Positions 7,169 to 14,248 are shown, counted from the stretch's first letter. The stretch: DNA of 14,739 bases from Patescibacteria group bacterium UBA918 (GCA_002293845.1 DBEA01000006.1:17077-31815); one strand, 5' to 3'. Notes: generated by a model from the sequence alone, not told the origin. Numbers and translations: made by a program.

Positions 7169-8848
7169 CTAGAAGGAAGACGCGGGCACGATGTCGACAA
7201 TCCGAAGACGTGTCTGCGGGCGATTCATGAAAAACGATTCTTCGACATGCGCCAATAGAGTAAAGTTGGTGTCGGCGGAAGGCGTGACGTCGAACTGTTC
7301 GGGTGTGGCGAAGAAAGCGATAGCCTCGATCTTTCTACCGCCAGCGTCGAAGACCATCTTTAAGTGTTCGCGGCTTTTGCCGAAACTTTCTACAGTCAAG
7401 GGGCGCACGGCCGGAAAAGCGAACAGCGGCTTATCGTTGCCGACGCCGAAAGGCGCCAGCGATCTGAGGTTCGCGAGGAGTGACCGGTCGATGTCGACAA
7501 GCGATAAGACCGCGTCCACTGTCTTATCTGTGTCCGCTAAAACCTTATCGCCCAGGGCCGACATGGCTTCGTTCAAAACCTGAGACAGATGAAAAACCGA
7601 TTCTTCCTTAACCGAAAAGCCGCCGGAAGCATGATGCCCGCCATGTTCGAGAAAATGATCGCTTACCGACTCCATCAAACGCACCACGCTCACGGCGGAA
7701 GAACTACGGCACGATCCTTTGACGACGCCGTTGCCATCGCGACCCCAGAGAAACACGGGACGCGAAAATTGTTCGGATAAGCCGTTGGCGCACAATCCCA
7801 CCAGAGCCGGCCGCCATTCGGGGTTACCCATGACGATGACCTCGGGCAACTCGACCATCTCCTCCACCCGCCTCTTCAACTCTTTGGTCATGGCCGCCAC
7901 CACTCCTTTGCGTTCGTTGTTAAGCTTCTCGAGATGATCGGCGTAAATGGACGCCGCACTGACGTCCGGTTCCGAAAGCATCAAGAAGGCTTGTTCGGGC
8001 GAGTCCATCCTCGACGCGGCGTTTATACGCGGAGCTAAGGTGAAACCGATGTCGTCCTCGGTGGCATTGATCTGACTGGCCCGCGCTTTGCGGAAGAGGT
8101 GTTGTAATCCGGGGCGACGAGATTTGCGCAGAACCCTGAGGCCGAAGCTGGCGTAAACCCGATTCTCGCCCGCGAGCGGCACCATATCGCCGATCGTAGC
8201 GAGTGCCACCATGTCGAGCCACCACTTCTCGCGACCAGGCGCGATGTCGAAACCGCCCCGCGCGATCATAGCTTCGACCAATTTGAACACCACCGCCGCG
8301 CCGCACAAGTGCGGAAATGGATAGGTGTCACCGACGCGCGGATTAACCACTGCCACCGCCGGCGGCAATTCGGCCTTGGGTTCGTGATGGTCGGTGATCA
8401 CTAAATCGACTCCTAGTTCGGCGGCGCGATTGGCCGCCGCGATGTCGGCCGTGCCGCAATCGATAGTAACGATGAGGGAAGCGCCGTCGGCCTGCATCTT
8501 CTCTACGGCCGCGACGCTAAGACCGAAACCGTCGAAGTGCCTATGTGGTATGTGATTCAGGAAATTAGTATGACCGACCGCTTTCAAGAAATCATGTAAA
8601 ACGACCGCGCCCGGGATACCGTCACAATCGTAATCGGAAAATATGGCTATGAGTTCGTTCGCGGCGATGGCGCGCGTCAGACGCTCCACCGCTTTGTCCA
8701 TGTCATGGAGAAGGTAGGGGTCATGGCGGCCTGATTCGTAATCCGGGCGCAAAAACTCTTCTTCGTTCTTTTCATCGATACCTCGCGAACGGAGAAGATG
8801 CTTCAAAAGATCATCGTCCGTCCGAGGAAGGACCCGGTAATTTGCCAT
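7169..8848 (-). CDS. recJ: Single-stranded-DNA-specific 5'-3' exonuclease RecJ
   Basis: RecJ degrades single-stranded DNA 5' to 3' in recombination and mismatch or base-excision repair in the cytoplasm, and can process incoming DNA. The 559-residue protein carries the DHH-family metal motifs in order: SDYDCDGIPG (D72, D74, D76), TIDCGT (D130), TDHHEP (D153-H154-H155), ATIGDMVPL (D221), then the RecJ signatures PRINAASRMDSP (273-284) and HGGHHASGG (402-410, DHHA1). The C-terminal APFGVGNDKPLF (465-476) begins the OB-fold DNA-binding domain. The length matches compact RecJ proteins. I chose ATG 8848, giving MANYRVLPR, rather than the in-frame TTG at 8908, because the extra 20 residues do not look like RecJ and would overlap the divergent HIT gene. 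It is divergent from that gene, and its stop is followed almost immediately by the ATPase promoter. Confidence 0.95.
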   Translation of the reverse strand: MANYRVLPRTDDDLLKHLLRSRGIDEKNEEEFLRPDYESGRHDPYLLHDMDKAVERLTRAIAANELIAIFSDYDCDGIPGAVVLHDFLKAVGHTNFLNHIPHRHFDGFGLSVAAVEKMQADGASLIVTIDCGTADIAAANRAAELGVDLVITDHHEPKAELPPAVAVVNPRVGDTYPFPHLCGAAVVFKLVEAMIARGGFDIAPGREKWWLDMVALATIGDMVPLAGENRVYASFGLRVLRKSRRPGLQHLFRKARASQINATEDDIGFTLAPRINAASRMDSPEQAFLMLSEPDVSAASIYADHLEKLNNERKGVVAAMTKELKRRVEEMVELPEVIVMGNPEWRPALVGLCANGLSEQFSRPVFLWGRDGNGVVKGSCRSSSAVSVVRLMESVSDHFLEHGGHHASGGFSVKEESVFHLSQVLNEAMSALGDKVLADTDKTVDAVLSLVDIDRSLLANLRSLAPFGVGNDKPLFAFPAVRPLTVESFGKSREHLKMVFDAGGRKIEAIAFFATPEQFDVTPSADTNFTLLAHVEESFFMNRPQTRLRIVDIVPASSF

Positions 8849-8869
8849 ACGTGTTATGGAGCCTATAAT
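8842..8869 (+). promoter_or_regulatory. Sigma-70 promoter of the HIT gene
   Basis: A perfect TATAAT (8864-8869) is preceded, with a 16-base spacer, by TTGCCA (8842-8847), which matches five of six consensus -35 bases. ATG 8877 follows after seven bases, so transcription should begin at the start codon. The -35 overlaps the first bases of recJ on the other strand, so expression of the two genes is physically linked. This is the best-formed promoter in the window. Confidence 0.75.
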
Positions 8870-8870
8870 A
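8865..8870 (-). promoter_or_regulatory. Possible recJ -10 box, overlapping the HIT -10
   Basis: Because TATAATA is nearly symmetric, the minus strand reads TATTAT at 8870-8865, a five-of-six match to the -10 consensus. It is 16 bases before the recJ ATG at 8848, which would give a leader of roughly nine bases. No -35 is apparent on this strand, so the call is tentative. Confidence 0.35.
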
Positions 8871-8876
8871 GCATTT

Positions 8877-9278
8877 ATGAACGATTCTATTTTTTCGAAG
8901 ATAATCAAACGTGAGGTGCCAGGCGTGTTCGTCTACGAGGACGATGTCTGTGCCGTATTTATGGATAAATTCCCCTCGACGCCTGGCCAGACACTGGTAG
9001 TGCCGAGGCAAGAAATCGACTACACCTTCGACCTCGATGACACCACCTATGCACACTTGTTCGCCGTCGCGAAACGCGTCGCTCGCGCTTCGGACAAAGC
9101 CTTCGCTCCTCGGCGCACATGCTTAGCGATAGAGGGCTTCGAAGTACCGCACGCGCATATCAAGATATATCCCGTCCACGACACTTCGCGAGGCCTTGGC
9201 CCTTACCTCTCGTCCGGCAATATGGCCGACGATGCCGAACTGTCGAAATTGGCCGAACAGATCAAAGCCGCCCTGTAA
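8877..9278 (+). CDS. HIT family nucleotide hydrolase/transferase-like protein
   Basis: A 133-residue histidine-triad protein, the only plus-strand gene. Family members hydrolyse or transfer nucleoside phosphoramidates, AMP-lysine or dinucleoside polyphosphates in the cytoplasm. The start MNDSIFSKIIKREVPG, then YEDD.CAVFMDKFPSTPGQTLVVPR (residues 20-44), matches the HIT core. The active-site segment is VPHAHIKIYP (90-99): H92 and the likely nucleophile H94 are present, but the third histidine position is K96. The usual GxxxxQ.V.H segment is modified to IEGFEVPHAH. I chose ATG 8877 because it follows a TATAAT by seven bases and gives the standard N-terminus; an in-frame ATG at 8856 would lie upstream of the -10. 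The stop codon lies in the loop of a terminator shared with pgk. The substrate cannot be predicted. Confidence 0.92.
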   Translation: MNDSIFSKIIKREVPGVFVYEDDVCAVFMDKFPSTPGQTLVVPRQEIDYTFDLDDTTYAHLFAVAKRVARASDKAFAPRRTCLAIEGFEVPHAHIKIYPVHDTSRGLGPYLSSGNMADDAELSKLAEQIKAAL

Positions 9279-9288
9279 GGGCGGCTTT
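9264..9288 (+). terminator. Bidirectional terminator between the HIT gene and pgk
   Basis: A perfect 10-bp inverted repeat, AAAGCCGCCC (9264-9273) and GGGCGGCTTT (9279-9288), has the 5-base loop TGTAA, of which the last three bases are the HIT stop codon. A-rich and T-rich ends on both sides let it act on the plus-strand HIT transcript and on the minus-strand tpiA-pgk transcript, whose pgk stop is at 9306. The T-tract is only three bases on either strand, so efficiency is uncertain. Confidence 0.8.
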
Positions 9289-9305
9289 CGGCGAGCGAAC
9301 GTTTC

Positions 9306-10487
9306 TTATTTTATCGGATTCTTTAAAACCGCTTCGATGCCCGAGAGCGTGCCGGTTTCGAGAAACACCAGCATCGCGCCCCCGGCGGTCGACATGAAAC
9401 CGAAACGATCAGTGAGACCGAGCGAACGAATGGCCGCGATAGTGTCGCCACCCCCGACGACGCTGAAGGCGTTCGATCTCGCGATCGACTGTGCCAACAT
9501 CTCCGTTCCCATAGAGAAACCCTTTTCAAAATTTCCCAACGGGCCGTTCCATAGTATGGTCTTAGCCTCCGACACCAACGCATCCAATTCTTTGAGCGAT
9601 ACTGGACCGATATCTAGAATGGATTCGTCCGGCAAAATGGCGCGTATCCCGACTTCCTTCTTGCCGTCGCCATCTTCGACGACTACATCGCCCGGCACCA
9701 TTATCTTCGGATCTTCAATGATGGTGTTCTTTGATAGATCGATATCGGACACGAGCGAAGTGCCGACCTCGTAGCCCTTGGCTTTGTAGATATCGTTCGC
9801 TAAAGCGCCGCCGACATAAATGACGTCATAGATCGCTGTATAGCGTTCGACCAAAGGCATCTTCGTCTCGAACTTGGCGCCTCCCAAGATGAACAACGAT
9901 GGATGCTCGGGCTTCATCGCCTTCTTGAGCTCCTTATACTCTCTCAAAAAGCCGTCACCGAAACAACTTGGCAGATACATGGGCACGCCAGTGATCGAGG
10001 CATGTTCGCGATGTGAGTCGGAAAAAGCATCGTTCACGTAGATGTCCGCGAGCGCGGCCAACTCCTTGGCCAACGATTCGTCGCCGGCGCTTTCTCGGGC
10101 GTCTTGGCGCAAGTTTTCCAAAAGGATCGCTTCCCCGTCTCGGAGCGCGCTCACCACGGCGGCGGCCTCCTTGAGGCCGCCGCCCCAAGCGATCTCGGTC
10201 ATCTTTGAAAGTGCCTTATGGACCGGTTCCAGACTTTCTTCCGGTTCCCTACCGATATGGCCGATAACGATCACTTTGGCCCCCTGTTCCTTTAGAAAAT
10301 CTATCGTCGGCAAAGCTTGTTCCAGCCGAAAGGTCTCCGCGACCTTGCCATTCTCGATCGGCACGTTCAAAGACGCACGTAATAGCACTCGCTTGCCTTT
10401 AAGGTCGTTAAGCTGGCGTACCGCAGGCAAGTCGCCACCAGCTGTCTGTGTCGGACGACCAACGAACCAACTAAGCAAATTTCGCAT
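9306..10487 (-). CDS. pgk: Phosphoglycerate kinase
   Basis: Catalyses 1,3-bisphosphoglycerate + ADP to 3-phosphoglycerate + ATP in glycolysis. The 393-residue length fits the family. Motifs in order: RASLNVP (37-43, usually RVDFNVP), the substrate arginine in ETFRLEQALPTI (R54), GHIGRE (76-81, usually SHLGRP), LLENLRQDARE (122-132), YVNDAFSDSHREHASITG (150-167), ILGGAKFETKMPLVE (200-214), YVGGALANDIYKAKG (224-238), ILWNGPLGNFE (311-321), and VVGGGDTIAAI (343-353) with STAGGAMLVFLE (366-377). The phosphoglycerate-binding aspartate of the first motif is replaced by S39, so this is a divergent member. The N-terminus is about 20 residues longer than usual. ATG 10487 overlaps the end of tpiA by 17 bases, so translation is probably coupled. 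Confidence 0.95.
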   Translation of the reverse strand: MRNLLSWFVGRPTQTAGGDLPAVRQLNDLKGKRVLLRASLNVPIENGKVAETFRLEQALPTIDFLKEQGAKVIVIGHIGREPEESLEPVHKALSKMTEIAWGGGLKEAAAVVSALRDGEAILLENLRQDARESAGDESLAKELAALADIYVNDAFSDSHREHASITGVPMYLPSCFGDGFLREYKELKKAMKPEHPSLFILGGAKFETKMPLVERYTAIYDVIYVGGALANDIYKAKGYEVGTSLVSDIDLSKNTIIEDPKIMVPGDVVVEDGDGKKEVGIRAILPDESILDIGPVSLKELDALVSEAKTILWNGPLGNFEKGFSMGTEMLAQSIARSNAFSVVGGGDTIAAIRSLGLTDRFGFMSTAGGAMLVFLETGTLSGIEAVLKNPIK

Positions 10488-11253
10488 ACTGATCGGATAT
10501 CTTGATTATCGAAGCGAACTCCTTGGCGTCCAAACTTGCCCCGCCGATCAAGAACCCGTCCACATGGCCGATCTTCAAAAGATCAGCGGCATTGTCATCA
10601 TGAACCGAACCGCCATAGACGATCTTCACCATCTCGGAACCGGCACGGCCATACATATCCGACAGTACCTTGTGAATGAAAAGGCGCATTTCCTCGGCTT
10701 GTTCGGGCGTGGCGTTCTCTCCCGTACCAATGGCCCAGACCGGTTCGTACGCTACGACCAGGTGTTTGAGGTCTTGCGCGCTGACATCGGCGAGCGCAGC
10801 GGTCAATTGCGACTCGATCGTGGTGAAATAGTCCCCGAAACGATCCCTCTCCTTCTCTCCCACACACAAAATCGCGGTGAGTTTGTTGCCAATGACCCGG
10901 TCCAGTTTAGCTTTGACCATCTCATCAGTCTCACTGCCCTCTCGTCGTTCGGAGTGGCCGACTATAACCATCTTGATGCCGATACTGCGCAACATGGATA
11001 TGCCGACCTCACCGGTGTAGGCACCGGATTCCGCGAACGACACGTCCTGCGCGGCGAAGGATATCTTCTGCGCTCCGGCTAGCTCTTTAAGGTCGGAAAC
11101 GTAAGGAAGCGGCGGCGCGATCACGATCTCCGAGGCGCCGACGCGGCCATGCAGACCTTTTTGGATATCGACGACGATCTTCTCGGCGCGCGATAGAGTG
11201 GCGGGATTCATTTTCCAGTTGCCGACGATCAACGGTTTCGCTCGCTTGGTCAT
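10471..11253 (-). CDS. tpiA: Triosephosphate isomerase
   Basis: Interconverts dihydroxyacetone phosphate and glyceraldehyde 3-phosphate. This 260-residue TIM barrel has all catalytic residues: K14 in GNWKMNP, the electrophile H100 in VGHSERRE (98-105), the base E170 in AYEPVWAIGTG (168-178), and the phosphate-binding GGS (214-216) and GFLIGGASL (233-241). I chose ATG 11253 (MTKRAKPLIVGNWKMN) over the in-frame GTG at 11271: the ATG gives the standard N-terminus and lies eight bases after a TAAAAT box, whereas the GTG would lie upstream of that box. It is the first gene of a two-gene operon with pgk, the reverse of the common pgk-tpiA order. Confidence 0.97.
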   Translation of the reverse strand: MTKRAKPLIVGNWKMNPATLSRAEKIVVDIQKGLHGRVGASEIVIAPPLPYVSDLKELAGAQKISFAAQDVSFAESGAYTGEVGISMLRSIGIKMVIVGHSERREGSETDEMVKAKLDRVIGNKLTAILCVGEKERDRFGDYFTTIESQLTAALADVSAQDLKHLVVAYEPVWAIGTGENATPEQAEEMRLFIHKVLSDMYGRAGSEMVKIVYGGSVHDDNAADLLKIGHVDGFLIGGASLDAKEFASIIKISDQYAKFA

Positions 11254-11261
11254 GTCTGGGT

Positions 11262-11270
11262 ATTTTACCA
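11262..11270 (-). promoter_or_regulatory. Extended -10 promoter of tpiA-pgk
   Basis: Minus strand TGG then TAAAAT (11267-11262), followed by eight bases and ATG at 11253. The hexamer matches five of six consensus bases and has the TGn extension. Placement predicts a leaderless or near-leaderless transcript. No clear -35 is seen in the GT-rich sequence upstream. Confidence 0.6.
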
Positions 11271-11271
11271 C

Positions 11272-11466
11272 GCCTCACGAAACCCCAAACCACGCGAAAA
11301 TCGATGAGACGCGAGGAACGCTCACGGGTAATACATGCCCGAAGCTAAAATTTTCAAATGAGATGAAGTCGCTTTAGCTGGAAGGAAGGCCGCGCCAGAG
11401 CCGTATTTAGCATACGGTGACAAACGGCCTGACCGAAGCGAATGCAAATTCGCTCATTCGAGGATC
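11272..11466. other. Intergenic region with nested inverted repeats
   Basis: About 195 bases between the tip-pilin stop and the tpiA promoter hold no credible gene. Three inverted repeats nest inside each other: TCGCTT (11369-11374) with AAGCGA (11436-11441), AGGCCG (11387-11392) with CGGCCT (11425-11430), and CCGTAT (11401-11406) with ATACGG (11412-11417). A separate hairpin, AGCGAA (11437-11442) with TTCGCT (11449-11454), competes with the outer stem. It has no T-tract, so it is at best a weak terminator for the pilin operon. I checked by eye for tRNA, SRP RNA, RNase P and tmRNA hallmarks and found none. It could be a small structured RNA or a terminator/leader region. Confidence 0.4.
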
Positions 11467-13266
11467 TTAGATTTCGGACCAGGAAGTGACGGACCACGAG
11501 CCACTAGGCCCGCTCGAAAAGTTCATGTCTGCCAATCCTGTCTCGTAATTGACCGTCGTTCCCCCGCTCATGATAATCTTTTCCGCGGTCGCCTGTTTGG
11601 CCGAAGCCCCTCCGGAAAAATTTATCGTGCCTTTCTGAGCATTCAATATCACCGATCCGGTGCCGCCCGAAACACTGATGGCGGGGTTATTGCTACAAGA
11701 GCCCGTCGGACACGTACTAGTCGTCACCACCATGATGTAACTGCCGCTTTGACCATTGTTGGCAAATTGTCCTCCGCCCGAGACACTGACGCGACCATCG
11801 GTGACGATGACGCCGCTTTGCCCGCCATAGGAATCCGCCAACTTGATGACGCCGGCTCCCGAAACGACGATGTTGCCGGTCACCCACAAGGTGCCGTTTA
11901 CGGTCAGGACGCCGCCCGAACTGACCGTCAAGTTGCCGACGATCTTTCGAGGACCCAAACTGGCGGTCTGGTTCGGCCAAGGGCCGATAGTGACGTCGCC
12001 TGTTTGCACACCGCCGGCTTCGGCCTCGGTCTTCCAAGCGTCGATATTGCCGTCAGAAACCGGAAATGGTTGTTGCGCCGGATCGGTCCTACTGGTATCG
12101 CAAGCTTTGTTATTGCCGGATCCAGCTTGGCAGTAGATGGTACCGGTGACGTTCGAATTAGAAACTTCGTGGGCCCAAGCATCCCCACCGGACGAACCTA
12201 TCGAAACGCCGGAAATACGCCCCTGCTCCCCTCCCACATAAAGATCGAAATAAGCATCGAGGCTGGATGGACTAGTGTTGGCCCAAGAACTACCGCCCCA
12301 TTGACCCGTCTTGGCGAGACCTGAGCCGTACACATCGGGAGCGGCGCCTAAAATATAATAGGAGTTCCAAGAGTTGGCGGTATCGACCACTATCCAATAG
12401 GTATTGCCGGGCGTCAGCGTCGGCTGACTGGACAAAGGTAGCGACAGGTAATTGAAGGATGTGGTCACCTGGTTGGCCGCGAGGGTCGCCGAAGCCAGCG
12501 TAGTATTGCCCGGTCGACCGCTAACATTGTTCGTGATGCGCACCGTCGCGTCGTTCATCCACACATTGGCGTATTTTTTAATATACAAACGCACGCTCGT
12601 CACCGGCGTGGTAGTCGAGACGATGAAACTTTGGGCCACGTCCTGTGGCTTCACGTCATTCCATACCAGCTGACCGCCGAAAAGGATCTCATTGGGTGGA
12701 GGTAATGCGCCACTACTGCTCTGATGCAAGGAAGGATCGGCGCCGTTTGCTACCGTGACCGAACCGGTCACCCACGGACCGCCGCTACCGATGACGTTAC
12801 CGTTCGAATAGACATTGCCGTTGATGCCCGCGCCACCGGACATCTCGAAACCACCTCTGCCGGACTGTAGTCCGTAGCTGAAACTGACTCCCTCGCTTTC
12901 GGCGACCTCCACGCGTAGATTGCGCTCCACTGCTTCCGCCGCCGCCGAGACCTGGATGATTCTTCCCTCGAAGGTGGTAGACACCGACACGGACGCCGAC
13001 ACATCATCGAGCGTCAAAGTTTCGGAGGGCATGACGGTCATCTGCCGCTTCATTTTGTATAGGGTCTCATCTAGAGCACTACTGGCCACGGTGAGAGCGC
13101 GCTTAGAATCTAAAATGTCGTCAGCCGCACGGCTGGACGAAAGGAGGGGCGTAGCCACGGCATAGGAAATGAACGTCGTGAGTAAGGTCAAGATGAGCAC
13201 GTTGATAATGACCACGTACCCGTCCTCGACCCTCCTACGGAGGTTGATGTTTCTAACTTCATTCAT
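11467..13266 (-). CDS. PilX/GspK-like pilus tip protein with carbohydrate-binding-like and beta-helix domains
   Basis: A 599-residue surface protein and last gene of the minor-pilin operon. After a basic leader (RRRVEDG, G16) comes one hydrophobic helix (YVVIINVLILTLLTTFISYA, residues 17-36), in the manner of PilX/GspK-type minor pilins. The glutamate at position +5 of standard pilins is absent, as in GspK tip pseudopilins. Residues 45-125 look like the pilin stalk. Residues 195-345 form a beta-sandwich, with VAQSFIVSTTTPVTSVRLYI and TPGNTYWIVVD resembling choice-of-anchor/galactose-binding-like modules. Residues 440-580 are short Gly/Ser/Val repeats (GNLTVSSGGVLTVNGTLWVTGN) suggesting a beta-helix. 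Four cysteines (379, 389, 519, 523) may form two disulfides outside the membrane. It overlaps the PilW-like gene by 8 bases. It probably caps a type IV pilus and contacts a surface or host; the ligand is unknown. Confidence 0.82.
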   Translation of the reverse strand: MNEVRNINLRRRVEDGYVVIINVLILTLLTTFISYAVATPLLSSSRAADDILDSKRALTVASSALDETLYKMKRQMTVMPSETLTLDDVSASVSVSTTFEGRIIQVSAAAEAVERNLRVEVAESEGVSFSYGLQSGRGGFEMSGGAGINGNVYSNGNVIGSGGPWVTGSVTVANGADPSLHQSSSGALPPPNEILFGGQLVWNDVKPQDVAQSFIVSTTTPVTSVRLYIKKYANVWMNDATVRITNNVSGRPGNTTLASATLAANQVTTSFNYLSLPLSSQPTLTPGNTYWIVVDTANSWNSYYILGAAPDVYGSGLAKTGQWGGSSWANTSPSSLDAYFDLYVGGEQGRISGVSIGSSGGDAWAHEVSNSNVTGTIYCQAGSGNNKACDTSRTDPAQQPFPVSDGNIDAWKTEAEAGGVQTGDVTIGPWPNQTASLGPRKIVGNLTVSSGGVLTVNGTLWVTGNIVVSGAGVIKLADSYGGQSGVIVTDGRVSVSGGGQFANNGQSGSYIMVVTTSTCPTGSCSNNPAISVSGGTGSVILNAQKGTINFSGGASAKQATAEKIIMSGGTTVNYETGLADMNFSSGPSGSWSVTSWSEI

Positions 13267-13765
13267 ATGATCGCCGCAATATCACTAGTCCGGGATAACT
13301 CTTGGTCACCGTCTCTCCGTCCAGCTGGAAACTCAGATCCATCTCATAACGCACCGCGTAAGATGTCGGCGTGACGATCTGAGTGAACAACAATTTGGAC
13401 ACCGTGATGTCTGTCGGAGTCATGGGCGTATTCTCTCCTGCGCGAGTCATGACCACTCGACCGCCATCTAGGGCGAAGACCGACTCGGTCTCGACGTCAT
13501 TAATGATCGACGTGACGACCAACCGTCCATGCGGCGTACCGAAGACGCTGTCGCTTTGATCGATCGAGAGACCTGAGCGTAATTCCGCGGCCAACACCTG
13601 CGCTAAAGTGCCGGCCGCTCTATCCGCTCGAGAACTAAGGAGCATGGTCGAGTAGAGTCCATAGGCATTCACGATCATGTACACCACGGCCGCCAAAACC
13701 ACCGTCATACTGGCGATGTAGACCAATAGTTCGACCAAGGTGAAACCTTTTGAGAAATTTTTCAT
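13259..13765 (-). CDS. Type IV minor pilin, PilW/GspJ-like
   Basis: A 168-residue prepilin. The type III signal is textbook: MKNFSKG then FTLVELLVYIA, with prepilin peptidase (PilD) cleavage expected between G7 and F8 and the conserved Glu at mature position 5 (E12), followed by a hydrophobic helix to about residue 30. The rest is a beta-rich globular domain with no cysteine. I chose ATG 13765; an in-frame GTG at 13771 would overlap the upstream stop and adds only two residues. A GAAGAG six to eleven bases upstream is the closest thing to a Shine-Dalgarno sequence in the operon. It is third of four pilin genes, consistent with the PilW/GspJ position, but sequence alone does not fix the paralogue. 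Confidence 0.88.
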   Translation of the reverse strand: MKNFSKGFTLVELLVYIASMTVVLAAVVYMIVNAYGLYSTMLLSSRADRAAGTLAQVLAAELRSGLSIDQSDSVFGTPHGRLVVTSIINDVETESVFALDGGRVVMTRAGENTPMTPTDITVSKLLFTQIVTPTSYAVRYEMDLSFQLDGETVTKSYPGLVILRRSYE

Positions 13766-13767
13766 GA

Positions 13768-14241
13768 TCACTCTTCGTCATTATGAACCAGCATTTCGGC
13801 GACGACCAACATCTCCTCCGGATCGACGCGCCAGATCTCGATCCGGACGCGCCTTGTGTCCGGATCGATCGTGCCGGTCGAGGAGATCGCTCCCGTACCG
13901 TCGCGACGAACGTCGAAAAACGACACTTGCCGTTGATACCTCCCTTCTATGACCACTGCATTGCTGGACAACTCATAAGAATCTCCGTCCCAATACAAGT
14001 GATACGGCGTCTCTAACGTTAAAGAGGCGATATTGGCGTCCCAATCGATGTCTCGTAACAATAATAAGGCCTCGAAGCCCTCTTCGACCAACAAGGCGGC
14101 CTCCGTCTTGTCGGCGGCGTCCGCCGACATTTGGCGCAAGATGTCATTGCCCGTCACGAAAGCGGCGACGGTGCTGAGAAAGATGGCGCACGCGATCACG
14201 ATCTCTATGATCGAAAAGCCGGAGTAGTGTATATGCAACAT
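13768..14241 (-). CDS. Type IV minor pilin, PilV/GspI-like
   Basis: A 157-residue prepilin. Leader MLHIHYSG is followed by FSIIEIVIACAIFLSTVAAF, with cleavage after G8 and Glu at mature position 5 (E13). The stalk continues into a helix rich in Asp and Glu (about residues 30-65), then beta strands ending in IDPDTRRVRIEIWRVD. I chose ATG 14241, giving an 8-residue leader like its neighbours. The longer in-frame start at 14283 would add 14 residues before the leader and overlap the upstream gene by 35 bases. The gap to the preceding gene is 7 bases. Order in the operon suggests PilV/GspI. Confidence 0.86.
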   Translation of the reverse strand: MLHIHYSGFSIIEIVIACAIFLSTVAAFVTGNDILRQMSADAADKTEAALLVEEGFEALLLLRDIDWDANIASLTLETPYHLYWDGDSYELSSNAVVIEGRYQRQVSFFDVRRDGTGAISSTGTIDPDTRRVRIEIWRVDPEEMLVVAEMLVHNDEE

Positions 14242-14248
14242 ATATCGA

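Noticed and set aside
8849..8908. Longer recJ start at TTG 8908
   Set aside because: It would overlap the HIT gene, uses a rare start codon, lies upstream of the possible -10 box, and adds 20 residues that do not resemble RecJ.
10042..11082. A 346-codon plus-strand open frame opposite pgk and tpiA
   Set aside because: It is antisense to two clearly identified enzymes, has no recognisable motif, crosses both genes, and is explained by codon bias in the opposite strand.
11254..11271. Longer tpiA start at GTG 11271
   Set aside because: The GTG lies upstream of the TAAAAT box, whereas ATG 11253 gives the standard TIM N-terminus.
11272..11466. Possible SRP RNA because of GGAAGGAAGG and GGTCAGG stretches
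   Set aside because: The GGAAGG stretch is on the plus strand and GGTCAGG is on the minus strand, so they do not form the helix-8 motif; the expected asymmetric loop is missing.
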